Assembly (NCBI GenBank): GCA_947381415.1
Contig: CANCVB010000001.1
Coordinates: 62,001-126,000 of the forward strand
DNA from: Burkholderiales bacterium
GTDB taxonomy: Bacteria > Pseudomonadota > Gammaproteobacteria > Burkholderiales > Burkholderiaceae_C
Length of the DNA: 64,000 nt
Direction: 5' to 3'
Shown here one piece after another: positions 19,004 through 28,558 of this stretch. Both the position numbers and the translations under genes were made by a program. Each line of letters opens with the position of its first letter. Positions within the stretch are counted from its first letter, which is position 1. A model generated the notes under the pieces. That model worked only from the letters and a program-made list of their open reading frames with translations, was not told the origin of the DNA and did no database searches.

Positions 19004-20269
19004 GCGCTCAGCGCGCATTTGGTCTTGGGCGGTTTCACGTTCGCGGATGATGTGGGCTTGATCGCCATCGACCAAGACCTCGGCGGCGCGGCCACGCGTG
19101 TTGTAGTTGCTGGCCATGCTCATGCAGTAAGCGCCGGCCGACATCACCGCCACATGGTCTCCCGCCTGCACCGCCAGTGCGCGGTCGCGACCGATCCAGT
19201 CTCCGCTCTCGCACACAGGGCCCACCACGTCGTACACCGTGGACGCAGCGGTGCGTAGCGCCAAGGGCAGGATTTGGTGAAACGCTTGGTACATCGCCGG
19301 TCGTGGCAAATCGTTCATGGCTGCGTCGATGATGCAGAAGTTTTTTTGCTCACCGGGTTTCAGGTAAAGCACTTCGCTCAGACACACGCCTGCATTGCCC
19401 ACCAGTGATCGCCCTGGCTCAATCATCAAACGGCGCGCGCCAAAACCACGCGCGTCAAGTCGCGCCAGCAACAGCGCCCACAGCGCGTCTGCCGCAGGGG
19501 GCGTGTCGCCGTTGTAATCGATGCCCAAGCCCCCACCAAAATCAAGGTGGTGGATGGGCACGCCAGCGGCCTCTATGGCTTGCACCAGGTCCAGCATCTT
19601 GTCGAGTGCGTCCAGGTAGGGCCCTGTACTGGTGATTTGCGAGCCAATGTGAAAGTCGATACCCACCACTTGCAAACCAGGCAAAGAAGCCGCATGCAAG
19701 TAACAGCTAAGCGTTTCATCGTGGGCAATGCCAAATTTATTGCCCTTCAAGCCAGTGGAAATATAGGGGTGGGTTTGCGGGTCCACATTGGGATTGATGC
19801 GTATGCTCACCGGAGCCACTTTGCCGCAAGACAAGGCGACCTCACTGAGCACATCCAGTTCAGCCTCGCTCTCGACATTGAAGCAGGCAATGCCTTCTTG
19901 CAGCGCAAAGCGCATTTCATCGCGGGTTTTACCCACGCCCGAAAAAATCACTTTGCTCGCTGGGGCCCCTGCGGCCAATACACGGCGCAGCTCGCCACCG
20001 GAGACGATGTCAAAGCCGCAACCCGCCTGGGCAAAGACTTGCAATACACCCAAGGAGGAATTCGCTTTCATGGCGTAATGCACTTGCGCATCGCGCCCAG
20101 CAAACGCACGTTGGTAAGGGGCTAAAGCGCCCAGCATGGCGGCCTTGGAATAGACAAACAGCGGCGTGCCGTGCTGTGCAGCCAAGGCGGACAAAGCCAT
20201 TTCTTCGACAAACAATTGCCCATCGCGGCGTGAAAAATAGGGTGCACCAGGCAAGGTAGGAGAGGTCAT
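18995..20269 (-). CDS. lysA: Diaminopimelate decarboxylase
   Basis: Last step of lysine synthesis: meso-diaminopimelate to L-lysine plus CO2, PLP-dependent, cytoplasmic. From ATG 20269 it has 424 residues. The PLP lysine is in VHYAMKANS, the glycine-rich phosphate-binding HLDFGGGLGI follows, and the conserved Cys lies in GPVCESGDW, with YCMSMASNYN near the C-terminus. The frame is open 49 codons upstream, but that region overlaps the lptM gene. It sits 26 bases after lptM, the usual lptM-lysA pairing. Confidence 0.98.
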   Translation of the reverse strand: MTSPTLPGAPYFSRRDGQLFVEEMALSALAAQHGTPLFVYSKAAMLGALAPYQRAFAGRDAQVHYAMKANSSLGVLQVFAQAGCGFDIVSGGELRRVLAAGAPASKVIFSGVGKTRDEMRFALQEGIACFNVESEAELDVLSEVALSCGKVAPVSIRINPNVDPQTHPYISTGLKGNKFGIAHDETLSCYLHAASLPGLQVVGIDFHIGSQITSTGPYLDALDKMLDLVQAIEAAGVPIHHLDFGGGLGIDYNGDTPPAADALWALLLARLDARGFGARRLMIEPGRSLVGNAGVCLSEVLYLKPGEQKNFCIIDAAMNDLPRPAMYQAFHQILPLALRTAASTVYDVVGPVCESGDWIGRDRALAVQAGDHVAVMSAGAYCMSMASNYNTRGRAAEVLVDGDQAHIIRERETAQDQMRAERLL

Positions 20270-20295
20270 CAAAAGAGGCCTTAGGAAGCAAGCGC

Positions 20296-20481
20296 TCAGG
20301 GTTGCGCTGAAGAGGGTGTGTTGGCGTTGGTGTCGGGCACCAAGACACGGGGAAACATGCCGCGGTCGCGCCCTTCGGGGTCGGTGGGGATGTACAAAGC
20401 CCCTTTTTGCCCACATGCAGCCAAGGCAAAAGCCATGCTAAGTGTGAAAATGGTGCGTCTGCCTAGAATCTGCCAAGTCAT
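20296..20481 (-). CDS. lptM: Small outer-membrane lipoprotein LptM (YifL-like)
   Basis: A 61-residue lipoprotein with signal peptide and lipobox LAAC (C23) followed by GQKGALYIP, the signature of the LptM family. In E. coli LptM assists assembly of the LptDE lipopolysaccharide translocon. Lies directly upstream of lysA, a conserved position. I chose ATG 20481; an ATG at 20508 would add nine residues. The gene is short and easily missed. Confidence 0.88.
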   Translation of the reverse strand: MTWQILGRRTIFTLSMAFALAACGQKGALYIPTDPEGRDRGMFPRVLVPDTNANTPSSAQP

Positions 20482-20534
20482 GGTTGAAATTGTAGCCATC
20501 CCTTTCATCCCCCTTGCATGTGAACCTCACCCCA

Positions 20535-20867
20535 ATGACCGATCAGGATTTTTTGAACCACGCCGAAGCTTTGTTGCGCCACTTAGAGCAGCAGTGCGAC
20601 CGATTGAATGACGAGACCGATGCTGACATCGATAACCAGCGCAGCGGTGGCATGGTGACGCTGACCTTTGCCAACCGCAGCCAAATCGTCGTTAACTTGC
20701 AAAAGCCTTTGCAGGAAGTGTGGTTGGCTGCGCGCAGCGGTGGCTACCATTTCCGTTTTGATGGACAACATTGGCAAGACACCAAAGGGCAAGGTGAGTT
20801 TTGGCACAGACTCAGCGTGGACGCCTGCGAACAGTCTGGCCTGTCTTTGCCGTTTGCGCAAAGCTAA
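20535..20867 (+). CDS. cyaY: Frataxin-like iron-sulfur assembly protein CyaY
   Basis: A cytoplasmic regulator and iron donor for Fe-S cluster assembly. From ATG 20535 it has 110 residues. The acidic N-terminal helix ([12 protein letters not shown] and DETDADID), the strand [17 protein letters not shown] and the frataxin signature [14 protein letters not shown] are clear. Divergent from lptM-lysA and convergent with mrcA, the usual neighbourhood. Confidence 0.95.
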   Translation: MTDQDFLNHAEALLRHLEQQCDRLNDETDADIDNQRSGGMVTLTFANRSQIVVNLQKPLQEVWLAARSGGYHFRFDGQHWQDTKGQGEFWHRLSVDACEQSGLSLPFAQS

Positions 20868-20882
20868 ACGACCCCCTTCACC

Positions 20883-23291
20883 TTATTCTTTGAACAGGTC
20901 GAGGATTTTCTTCTTCTCGCTGTCCGCGCCGGCTTCTCCCTCTTTGTCACGACCTTCAATCCCCAAGGAAGTGACGCCAGTGGCATGGGTGAATTCTTGA
21001 AAAAACCAGTCGCCACCTTCAAATACCACGCCAGCAGGCACGGGTAAAGGGGTGATGGGCGTGTTCTTCAAGGCATTTTGCATGTAGCTGATCCACACCG
21101 GCAGGCTCAGACCCCCACCGGTTTCGCGGTCACCGAGTTTGCGTGGGGTGTCATAACCAATCCAAGTCACGGCGGTCAGCGTGGGGTGGTAGCCGGCAAA
21201 CCAAGCGTCCATCGAGTCGTTGGTGGTGCCGGTTTTGCCATAAATATCGTTGCGCTTTAACACCTGCTGGGCGCGCATCGCGGTACCCGCACGCGTGACT
21301 TCTTGCAACAAATGGCTCATGACAAACGCATTGCGTGGCTCAATCGCGCGCGCGCGTTCATCCAACTCGATGGGTGTGTATTGCGACAAGACTTTGCCCA
21401 AGGGGTCGGTCACCTTAGAGATCAAATACGGTTTGACCAAGTAGCCGCCATTGGCAAACACCGAGTAGCCCAAGGCCACTTGCATAGGCGTGACTGAGCC
21501 GGCACCCAAAGCCATGGTCAGGTAAGGGGGGTGTTTCTCCGGTTCAAACCCAAAGCGGCTGATCCAGCTTTGTGCCTCTTTGGGTCCCACGGCTTGCAAG
21601 ATGCGAATCGACACCATGTTTTTCGACTTGGCCAAAGCGGTTTTGAGGGGCATGACGCCTTCGAATTTGCCGTCGTAGTTTTTCGGCTCCCACGCTTGGC
21701 TGCCGGTCACACTGGCATCAAAAAACAGCGGCGCATCGTTGACCTGGGTGGCAGGTGTGAAGCCTTTTTCCAATGCGGCCGAGTAAATAAAGGGCTTGAA
21801 ACTCGAGCCAGGCTGACGCCAGGCTTGGGTGACGTGGTTGAATTTGTTTTTGTCGAAATCGAAGCCACCAATCAAAGAGCGGATCGCGCCATCGCTGGGG
21901 TCGATGGCCACAAACGCGCCTTCTACCTCGGGCAGTTGGGTCAAGGACCAATCACCTTTGGTGTTTTTTGCAACCCGCACGATGGCACCCGCGCGCAACT
22001 TGATGTTGGGCGGGGCTTTGTCAGACAAACCCGATTGCACAGGTTTTAAGCCTTCGCCTGTGATCTCCAAGACCTCGCTGTTTTGTCGCATGACACGCAC
22101 TTTTTTGGGCGCAACTTCCAGCACCACAGCGGCGAGTAAATCGCCTTTGTCGCCGGCATCAATCAAGGCTTCGTCTATCGCATCTTCTAACTCACGCGCA
22201 TCGCTGGGCAAGGTGATGAATTTTTCGGGGCCACGGTACACCTGACGCAATTCATAGTCCATGATGCCCCGACGCAGGGCTTGGTAGGCCACCTCTTGGT
22301 CTTCGGCTTTGATGGTGGTGTACACATTCAGGCCACGGGTGTAGATGTCTGCGCCATATTGCGCAAACATCAGTTGGCGTGCCATCTCGGCCACGTAGTC
22401 GGCGTGGGTGTTGTTGGGGGTTGTGACACTGCGTACCTTGAGCTCTTCGGCCTTGGCGCTTTCGGCTTGCGCCTTGGTGATAAAACCGTTGTCTTGCATG
22501 CGTTCGATGATGTAGAGCTGGCGCGAACGGGCCCGTTTGGGGTTGTTGATCGGGTTGTAAGCCGAGGGTGCTTTGGGCAAACCTGCCAGCATGGCGGCTT
22601 CGGCAATGCTCAAGGACTGGATGGGTTTGCCAAAGTAGGTTTCAGCCGCTGCCGCAAAACCGTAGGCGCGGTGGCCTAAGAAAATTTGGTTCAAATAGAT
22701 TTCAAAAATCTGGTCTTTGCTGAGCAAATGCTCGAGCTTGTAGGTCAGCAGCAATTCGTAAATTTTGCGGGTAAAGGTTTTCTCAGAAGACAGGTAGACG
22801 TTGCGCGCCACCTGCATGGTGATGGTGGACGCGCCTTGGCTTTTGGCGCGGCCCACGTTGGCCAGGCTGGCGCGCGCCAAACCGATGTAGTCCACGCCAC
22901 CGTGCTGGTAAAAACGCGCATCTTCAATCGACAACACCGCTTGCTTGACCACATCGGGGATGTCTTTGAAAGGCACCAGTTTGCGCCGTTCTTCGCCAAA
23001 TTCCCCAATGACTTTGCCCTCGATGGAGAAAACCCGCATCGAGAGTTTCGGGCGGTAATCGGCCAAGTCGGTGATGTCTGGCAATTGGGGATAGGCCATG
23101 GCCAAAGCCACACCGACCAGCAACACCACGGTCAGCAACCCTGCCACGCCCAGGCCAAACGCCCAAATAAAAAAACTGCCCAGCACTTGCCACAAGGTGG
23201 AGTGGGGGGTCTTGTCCGGTGCAGCGCTGGTGCTTTCGGTGGGCTTGGAGGGAGGGGGCATGGGTTGGGTGTGCCGCTGATGGGCGTTCAA
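20883..23291 (-). CDS. mrcA: Penicillin-binding protein 1A
   Basis: A bifunctional peptidoglycan glycosyltransferase and transpeptidase anchored in the inner membrane, 802 residues. A cytoplasmic tail and single membrane segment (residues 40-70, FFIWAFGLGVAGLLTVVLL) lead to the GT51 domain with EDARFYQHGGVD and QGASTITMQVARN. The transpeptidase domain has SXXK as SSFKP, SXN as SKN, and KTGTTND. Divergent from pilM. Nothing is missing. Confidence 0.98.
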   Translation of the reverse strand: MNAHQRHTQPMPPPSKPTESTSAAPDKTPHSTLWQVLGSFFIWAFGLGVAGLLTVVLLVGVALAMAYPQLPDITDLADYRPKLSMRVFSIEGKVIGEFGEERRKLVPFKDIPDVVKQAVLSIEDARFYQHGGVDYIGLARASLANVGRAKSQGASTITMQVARNVYLSSEKTFTRKIYELLLTYKLEHLLSKDQIFEIYLNQIFLGHRAYGFAAAAETYFGKPIQSLSIAEAAMLAGLPKAPSAYNPINNPKRARSRQLYIIERMQDNGFITKAQAESAKAEELKVRSVTTPNNTHADYVAEMARQLMFAQYGADIYTRGLNVYTTIKAEDQEVAYQALRRGIMDYELRQVYRGPEKFITLPSDARELEDAIDEALIDAGDKGDLLAAVVLEVAPKKVRVMRQNSEVLEITGEGLKPVQSGLSDKAPPNIKLRAGAIVRVAKNTKGDWSLTQLPEVEGAFVAIDPSDGAIRSLIGGFDFDKNKFNHVTQAWRQPGSSFKPFIYSAALEKGFTPATQVNDAPLFFDASVTGSQAWEPKNYDGKFEGVMPLKTALAKSKNMVSIRILQAVGPKEAQSWISRFGFEPEKHPPYLTMALGAGSVTPMQVALGYSVFANGGYLVKPYLISKVTDPLGKVLSQYTPIELDERARAIEPRNAFVMSHLLQEVTRAGTAMRAQQVLKRNDIYGKTGTTNDSMDAWFAGYHPTLTAVTWIGYDTPRKLGDRETGGGLSLPVWISYMQNALKNTPITPLPVPAGVVFEGGDWFFQEFTHATGVTSLGIEGRDKEGEAGADSEKKKILDLFKE

Positions 23292-23387
23292 GAGTGTGAG
23301 TGCATTGTAAAAACTTCGCCAGTTCAGCTTAACGCATGCGAGGGAGGGCAGATTTACAACCTCTGGGTGTTTTCATCTGGAGGGTGT

Positions 23388-24080
23388 ATGCGTCAACTCT
23401 TTCCCCGCTCTTGCCGCCGCAGTCTGGGTGTGGTGGTGCAAGCCGATGGCATGGCTTTGGCCCAAGCCAGCGCACCCGCGCAGGGGCCCATGCAGATACA
23501 GCGATGGTATTGGCTGTGTTTGCAAGATGCGCCCAAAATCACTTCCGACTGGTTACCAGGTTGGCCTGATCCCGCTTGGGTGCGCACCACCCGTCACCTA
23601 AGCGGCTGTCAAGCCCAAGACGTGGCCTTCGCCATTGAAGAGGCGCGTTTGCGACGATTCAACGTGCAACTGCAAAGTGGACTGAATGTGCGCGAACAGG
23701 TCAAGGCCATTGAGGCGGAGTTGCACCGGCAATTGCCTTGGCCGCTGGCCGAGACCGTTTGGGACTTTCACAGCCAGCCTGCATCGCAAGACACCCCTGC
23801 ACAAGCGCATCAGCAACGCCCGGCTTGGTTGGTGGCGGCCATGCAGGCACAAGCGGTGCAACAGGTGGTGGTGCTGGCTACCCAACGCGCATGGGTGTCT
23901 GCCTGCGAGCAGTGGTGCCAAGCGGTGGGGTGGCGGTTGGTGCGTTTAGAGCCTGGGTGGCAAGCGGACGCGCGGTGGCAACGATGGCCCCAAGCCAGTC
24001 AAGCACTTCAGGCCCAAGGTTTGTCCCCCCATGTACAAGCGCGTGTGGGTGGTTTGGCGGTTGGGGTGTTGGCGCCATGA
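23388..24080 (+). CDS. pilM: PilM-like (HofM/ComA type) assembly protein, short
   Basis: First gene of a compact type IV pilus/DNA-uptake operon. From ATG 23388 (GGAGGG upstream) it has 230 residues against about 350 for a full actin-like PilM. The N-terminal SLGVVVQADGMALAQAS resembles the start of PilM. The middle contains an amphipathic EARLRRFNVQLQ region and the C-terminus is Trp- and Gln-rich. PilM normally binds the PilN N-terminus on the cytoplasmic face of the inner membrane. Identification rests mainly on position before pilN. Size resembles E. coli HofM. Overlaps pilN by ATGA. Confidence 0.7.
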   Translation: MRQLFPRSCRRSLGVVVQADGMALAQASAPAQGPMQIQRWYWLCLQDAPKITSDWLPGWPDPAWVRTTRHLSGCQAQDVAFAIEEARLRRFNVQLQSGLNVREQVKAIEAELHRQLPWPLAETVWDFHSQPASQDTPAQAHQQRPAWLVAAMQAQAVQQVVVLATQRAWVSACEQWCQAVGWRLVRLEPGWQADARWQRWPQASQALQAQGLSPHVQARVGGLAVGVLAP

Positions 24081-24643
24081 GGTCGCTCAATTTGGTGCCG
24101 TGGCGTGAACGCCAACGCCGTGCCGTGTTGTGGCGCTGGCAGTTAGGCGGCGTACTTGCCATGCTGGTCGCGCTCGGTGGGGTGTTCCTCATCGATCAAG
24201 CCTTGCACCACATCAACCAAACGCATGCGTCCCACATGGCTGCTTGGTTGCAGCAACAACAAGCCTTGCAAAGCCAATTGCAGGACGCGTCACTTTGGCA
24301 GACGCGTGAACGTCAGGCCCAGCAGTTGCAACAGGTTTGGCCGCATTGGCGTCTCTTGCAAACACAGGCTTGGCAGGCCCTCATGGGGTTGTTAAGCGTT
24401 TCCCCACAAGGTCTTCACATCAGCCACGCTGAATGGCGCGAAGGCCAATGGCGCTTGCAGGTCAAAGCTTTCAGTGGCAGCCAAGTGCAACAGTGGCAGG
24501 CGCAACTACACGCCCAAGGCATTGGGCTCGAGATTCAAACCACACCCACGGCCAGCAGTGGTTGGCACTGCCCCCAAGGGCGTTGGTGGCGATTGCAAAC
24601 CTATGTGTTGCGTTCTCCCGCCGTGCAAGGAGGGCGTTCATGA
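24077..24643 (+). CDS. pilN: PilN-like inner-membrane assembly protein
   Basis: A bitopic inner-membrane protein of 188 residues. The conserved PilM-binding N-terminus appears as SLNLVPWRERQRR (family form INLLPWR). A single membrane segment (GGVLAMLVALGGVFLI) and a Gln-rich coiled-coil stalk (WLQQQQALQSQLQ) follow, ending in a small ferredoxin-like domain. It links cytoplasmic PilM to the periplasmic PilO/P part. Start ATG overlaps the pilM stop and its stop overlaps the next start, both as ATGA. Confidence 0.85.
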   Translation: MRSLNLVPWRERQRRAVLWRWQLGGVLAMLVALGGVFLIDQALHHINQTHASHMAAWLQQQQALQSQLQDASLWQTRERQAQQLQQVWPHWRLLQTQAWQALMGLLSVSPQGLHISHAEWREGQWRLQVKAFSGSQVQQWQAQLHAQGIGLEIQTTPTASSGWHCPQGRWWRLQTYVLRSPAVQGGRS

Positions 24644-25626
24644 AACTGCTAGGTCGTTGGGCGTCGATGTGGTGGCCACAATGGCGCAGCCATTGGCAGG
24701 TGTTGCATGCGTGGCCAGTGTCTGCCCAAGGGGTGTTTCTCGCTGCTTTGACGCTGGTCATGACGCTGTGGCTGAGCTGGCTGGTGTCTGGCGAGGCGTG
24801 GCAAACCTATTTGCAATCCCAAACGCGCGAGCAAGCAGCCATGGAGCAGCTACAGGTCTTGCAAACCACACTGAGCCAGCATCGCCAACGCATGGCCCGC
24901 TTGCAAACCATGGCGCACCCATCGGGCGCAGATGAGCCTGCTTGGGTGGGCTTGGCCCAGGGTCGCACCGAAGGTCAAAGCCCATCTTCAACCCCTGACT
25001 GGCCAACGCTATTGGCAGCCTCGGGGGTGCAGGTGTTGGCCAGCGATGGCGTCAACAAGCACCAATGGCGAGGCAGTTTGCCCAGCCTGTTGATGGCTTG
25101 GCAAACACTGGCACAGTACACGCCACAAGCCAGAGTCACGGGCTGGGTAATCGCGCCTCACGCCGAGCTGCACACAGATGCTTTGGCCGACCCATTGACA
25201 TTGCAACTCGACCTTCGCGAGGATGCCCAACAAATATGGCGCCAAGTCAACAGCAGCAAGCCAGTCGCAAGTTCAGAACCGCCCCTTGGCCACGCGCCCA
25301 AGCCCTTGTTCAACCCATTCAATGTCGCTGGTTTGGCCAAGGGCTTGCCTGCCTTGCCCCGAGCACGCTCTGCGTTTGTGGCACCCGAGCTCGAACTGTC
25401 CCAATGGCAGTGGGTTGGCGCTGCCAGCTCAGCGAACCAATCCCGCGCTGTGTTGGCGCATGCGGGTGGGCTGTACACCGTCACCTTGGGGCAGCCGCTT
25501 GGGGTGGACGGGGGTGAGGTCAGTCATATTGGGTTTGACCATTTGTGGGTCCGTGAATGGGTCACGGACAGCCTGGGCCACTGGCAAACCCGCGCCACAC
25601 GTTTGCCGCCGAAAGCCTCACCATGA
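24640..25626 (+). CDS. PilO-PilP fusion-like assembly protein
   Basis: A 328-residue protein in the place normally held by separate pilO and pilP. Residues 1-200 look like PilO: a short cytoplasmic start, a membrane segment (VFLAALTLVMTLWLSWLVS), a coiled coil (residues 60-90) and a small globular domain. A linker (PLFNPFNVAGLAKG) leads to a C-terminal domain of about 90 residues resembling PilP: an LELSQWQWVGAAS strand, AVLAHAGGLYTVTLGQPLG and a closing LGHWQTRATRL. PilP contacts the secretin PilQ. No lipobox exists, so this PilP-like part is tethered through the PilO membrane helix. Overlaps pilQ by ATGA. Confidence 0.72.
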   Translation: MKLLGRWASMWWPQWRSHWQVLHAWPVSAQGVFLAALTLVMTLWLSWLVSGEAWQTYLQSQTREQAAMEQLQVLQTTLSQHRQRMARLQTMAHPSGADEPAWVGLAQGRTEGQSPSSTPDWPTLLAASGVQVLASDGVNKHQWRGSLPSLLMAWQTLAQYTPQARVTGWVIAPHAELHTDALADPLTLQLDLREDAQQIWRQVNSSKPVASSEPPLGHAPKPLFNPFNVAGLAKGLPALPRARSAFVAPELELSQWQWVGAASSANQSRAVLAHAGGLYTVTLGQPLGVDGGEVSHIGFDHLWVREWVTDSLGHWQTRATRLPPKASP

Positions 25627-26918
25627 GAGGGCGCGCATGGTGGGTGGGGATGATGGCTTGGGTGTGGGTCATGCTGGCCCAAGCCCAAACCACGCAGCAG
25701 TCCTCACCGGTCTTCAGCGGCGAGCCCATGTCCATGAACTTTCCCAAAATTGAGGTGCGCACAGCCTTGCAACTGATTGCGGATTTCAGCGGCGTCAACA
25801 TGGTGGTTTCAGACAGCGTGAGTGGCTCGCTCAGTTTGCGCTTGAACCAGGTGCCCTGGGATCAGGTGCTGCACACGGTTTTGCAAGCCAGGGGCTTGGG
25901 CCAAGAAAAATCGGGTGGCGTGCTGTGGATCGCGCCTCAGACCGAGTTGGCTATTCGAGAAAAAACAGGTCTTGAAAACCGCATCAGCTTGCAGACCTTA
26001 GAGGTTTTACAAACCCGCGCATTTGCCCTCAACTATGCCAAAGCCCAAGACCTGCTGGCTCCTCTGCTCAATAACCAAGGCGCGGTCGGCAATACCCCTG
26101 CACCCCGTTTGCTCAGTGCGCGCGGCTCGGCGTTGGTGGATGTCAGAACCAATCAACTGTTTGTCACCGATGTGGCCGATAAGTTGACGCAAGTGGCTTT
26201 GTTGATAGAGCGCATCGACATACCGCAACAACAGGTGTTGATCGAAGCGCGCATCGTTGAAGCATCGGACAGTTTTGCCAGCAGTTTGGGGGTGCGTTTG
26301 GGCCGTGGCGACAACAATGCGCCCTTGGTGCAACTGCCTGCCTTGGGGCTGCAAGGTCAAAACGCGGCGACGCTGGGGCTGACCTTGTTTGATGCGGCCA
26401 AAACCCTGAGGCTGTCGGTGGAGTTGTCGGCATTGGAAGCCGAGGGTCTGGGCAGGGTGGTGGCCAGTCCGCGCTTGGTCACAGCGGACCAAGCCAAAGC
26501 GGTGATTGAACAAGGCACCGAACTGCCCTACCAAGTTGCTGCCGGCAACGGTGCCACCTCCATTGCTTTTCGCAAAGCCAATTTGCGCTTAGAGGTCACG
26601 CCACGCATCACCCCTGAAGGCAGCATCACCATGGACTTGGATGTGCACAAAGACAGCGTGGGGCAAAGCACCCCTGCGGGTTTTGCCATCGACACCAAAC
26701 ATGTCAGCACCCAAGTGCGGGTGGACGATGGCGGCACCGTGATGATTGGGGGCATCTATGAAACCAGCGACAGCCAAAACCTGGCGGGAGTTCCGGGCTT
26801 GCGCGACCTGCCCGGTGTGGGGTGGCTGTTTGGTAACCGCAGCAGCAAGCGCAGCAAGCAAGAGCTGCTGATATTCCTAAGCCCTAAAATGCTCTCGCAA
26901 CGTGCATTGGCACCGTGA
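25623..26918 (+). CDS. pilQ: PilQ/HofQ-type secretin, short form
   Basis: An outer-membrane secretin of 431 residues with a signal peptide ending VMLAQAQ. An STN/N0-like domain (FPKIEVRTALQLIADFSGVNM) and one N1 domain (RAFALNYAKAQDLL to LIERIDIPQQQVLIEARIVE) precede the secretin domain with VASPRLVT and the signature GGTVMIGGIYE...LAGVPGLRDLPGVGWLF. Typical PilQ is about 700 residues with N-terminal AMIN domains that bind peptidoglycan; these are absent. The size matches HofQ/ComE proteins used for DNA uptake. Overlaps pilO/P upstream; aroK follows closely. Confidence 0.9.
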   Translation: MRGRAWWVGMMAWVWVMLAQAQTTQQSSPVFSGEPMSMNFPKIEVRTALQLIADFSGVNMVVSDSVSGSLSLRLNQVPWDQVLHTVLQARGLGQEKSGGVLWIAPQTELAIREKTGLENRISLQTLEVLQTRAFALNYAKAQDLLAPLLNNQGAVGNTPAPRLLSARGSALVDVRTNQLFVTDVADKLTQVALLIERIDIPQQQVLIEARIVEASDSFASSLGVRLGRGDNNAPLVQLPALGLQGQNAATLGLTLFDAAKTLRLSVELSALEAEGLGRVVASPRLVTADQAKAVIEQGTELPYQVAAGNGATSIAFRKANLRLEVTPRITPEGSITMDLDVHKDSVGQSTPAGFAIDTKHVSTQVRVDDGGTVMIGGIYETSDSQNLAGVPGLRDLPGVGWLFGNRSSKRSKQELLIFLSPKMLSQRALAP

Positions 26919-26931
26919 GGATGTATTTATT

Positions 26932-27474
26932 GTGTTGGCCTTGGTGGGTATGCCCGGCAGCGGCAAGTCAACAGTCGGGCGACAAATCGCTCGCAGAATC
27001 GGGTGCGCGTTTGTCGACGCCGACCACCTGATTGAGCAGCGCTTGGGTTGCACGATCAAGGAATACTTTGAGCGCCAAGGCGAAGCTGCTTTTCGTGACG
27101 TGGAGAGCCAAACTTTGGCAGAGATCACCCAACAAGCCGTGGGCGTGTTGGCCACTGGCGGCGGGGCGGTACTGCGACTGGCCAACCGCGCGTTACTGCG
27201 CGAACGAACCACGGTGTGCTATTTGCGGGTCAGTCCCGAAGAGATTTTTCGGCGCTTGCGCCACGACCGCCAACGTCCGCTGTTGCAAGTCGATGACCCC
27301 GAGGCCAAGTTGAAAGAATTGTTTGCCCAGCGCGATCCCCTGTACCAAGAAACCGCGCATTATGTGATTGAAACCCACCGACCCCGTATCCAAACCATGG
27401 TGACCATGGTGATGAGTCAACTCGAGCTCGCTGGACTGTTGCCTTTGGCAGAAACCCCTCCCCATGTCTCATGA
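26932..27474 (+). CDS. aroK: Shikimate kinase
   Basis: Phosphorylates shikimate at C3 in the aromatic amino-acid pathway. P-loop [13 protein letters not shown], shikimate-binding DADHLIEQ, and GGGAVLR are clear. I favour GTG 26932 (about 180 residues, AGGA about 10 bases upstream) because it puts the first strand LALVG at the N-terminus. An ATG at 26902 would lie inside pilQ. Overlaps aroB by 11 bases; the aroK-aroB-dgt order after pilQ is usual in the order. Confidence 0.96.
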   Translation: MLALVGMPGSGKSTVGRQIARRIGCAFVDADHLIEQRLGCTIKEYFERQGEAAFRDVESQTLAEITQQAVGVLATGGGAVLRLANRALLRERTTVCYLRVSPEEIFRRLRHDRQRPLLQVDDPEAKLKELFAQRDPLYQETAHYVIETHRPRIQTMVTMVMSQLELAGLLPLAETPPHVS

Positions 27475-28558
27475 CATTGCCCACCAAGTCAGCATCGCTT
27501 TAGGTGACCGAAGCTACGCCATCAGCATCGCTTCAGGTTTGTTGTCACAGCCCAGCGCCTGGCAAGGCTTGCCCCGCGCGGCCACCGCACTCATCGTCAC
27601 CAATGACACGGTAGGTCCCCTCTATGCAGCTGATTTAACGCGCAGTCTGTCAGCGCATTACCCCAAAGTGCTCACCCTGAGCCTGCCCGATGGCGAGGCC
27701 TACAAAACCTGGGAAACCTTGCAAAGCATTTTCGATGTGCTGCTGCAAAACGCCTGTGACCGCAAAACCGTGTTGTTTGCTTTAGGTGGCGGCGTGGTGG
27801 GCGACATCACCGGGTTTGCCGCAGCTTGCTACATGCGCGGCGTGCCTTTCGTGCAAGTGCCCACCACCTTGTTGGCGCAGGTGGATTCCTCGGTGGGCGG
27901 TAAAACCGCCATCAACCACCCCATCGGTAAAAACATGGTGGGTGCGTTTTACCAACCCGAGCGCGTGGTCTGCGATTTGCAAACCTTGCAAAGCCTGCCC
28001 GCGCGCGAACTCAGCGCGGGCTTGGCCGAGGTCATCAAATACGGCCCGATTGCAGACATGCTGTTTTTCGATTGGATTGAACAGCACATCGATGCGTTGT
28101 TGCAACGCGATGCGCAGGCCTTGGCGTATGCGGTGCAGCGCAGTTGCGAAATCAAAGCCCATGTCGTGGGTCAAGACGAACGCGAATCGGGCTTGCGCGC
28201 CATTTTGAATTTTGGCCACACCTTTGGCCACGCCATTGAAGCGGGCTTGGGTTTTGGGCAATGGTTGCATGGCGAGGCCGTGGGTTGCGGCATGGTCATG
28301 GCTGCACAGTTATCCCAGCGTTTGGGTTTGGTGGACGCGGCATTCACCGAGCGACTCTCCGCGCTCATTGCCCGTGCCGGTTTGCCAACCGTCGGTCCTG
28401 CCTTGGGGGTTGAGGCTTACCTGCACCATATGCGGGTAGACAAAAAAGCCGAGGCAGGCGACATCCGTTTTGTGCTGATCGACCCACCGGGTACCGCGTT
28501 GGTGCGTGGCGCGCCTGATGCGCTGGTGGCTGACGTGCTCCAAGCTTGCTGCCGTTGA
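27464..28558 (+). CDS. aroB: 3-dehydroquinate synthase
   Basis: Second step of the shikimate pathway, NAD- and divalent-metal-dependent. 364 residues with [19 protein letters not shown] (NAD-binding), [20 protein letters not shown] and the metal-binding [11 protein letters not shown] plus WLHGEAV. Starts inside the aroK 3' end and its stop overlaps the dgt start, so all three are translationally coupled. Confidence 0.98.
   Translation: MSHDIAHQVSIALGDRSYAISIASGLLSQPSAWQGLPRAATALIVTNDTVGPLYAADLTRSLSAHYPKVLTLSLPDGEAYKTWETLQSIFDVLLQNACDRKTVLFALGGGVVGDITGFAAACYMRGVPFVQVPTTLLAQVDSSVGGKTAINHPIGKNMVGAFYQPERVVCDLQTLQSLPARELSAGLAEVIKYGPIADMLFFDWIEQHIDALLQRDAQALAYAVQRSCEIKAHVVGQDERESGLRAILNFGHTFGHAIEAGLGFGQWLHGEAVGCGMVMAAQLSQRLGLVDAAFTERLSALIARAGLPTVGPALGVEAYLHHMRVDKKAEAGDIRFVLIDPPGTALVRGAPDALVADVLQACCR

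Noticed and set aside
23738..24076. Upstream extension of the pilN frame inside pilM
   Set aside because: The MRSLNLVPWR start fits PilN and overlaps pilM by ATGA; the extension is only the alternate frame of pilM.
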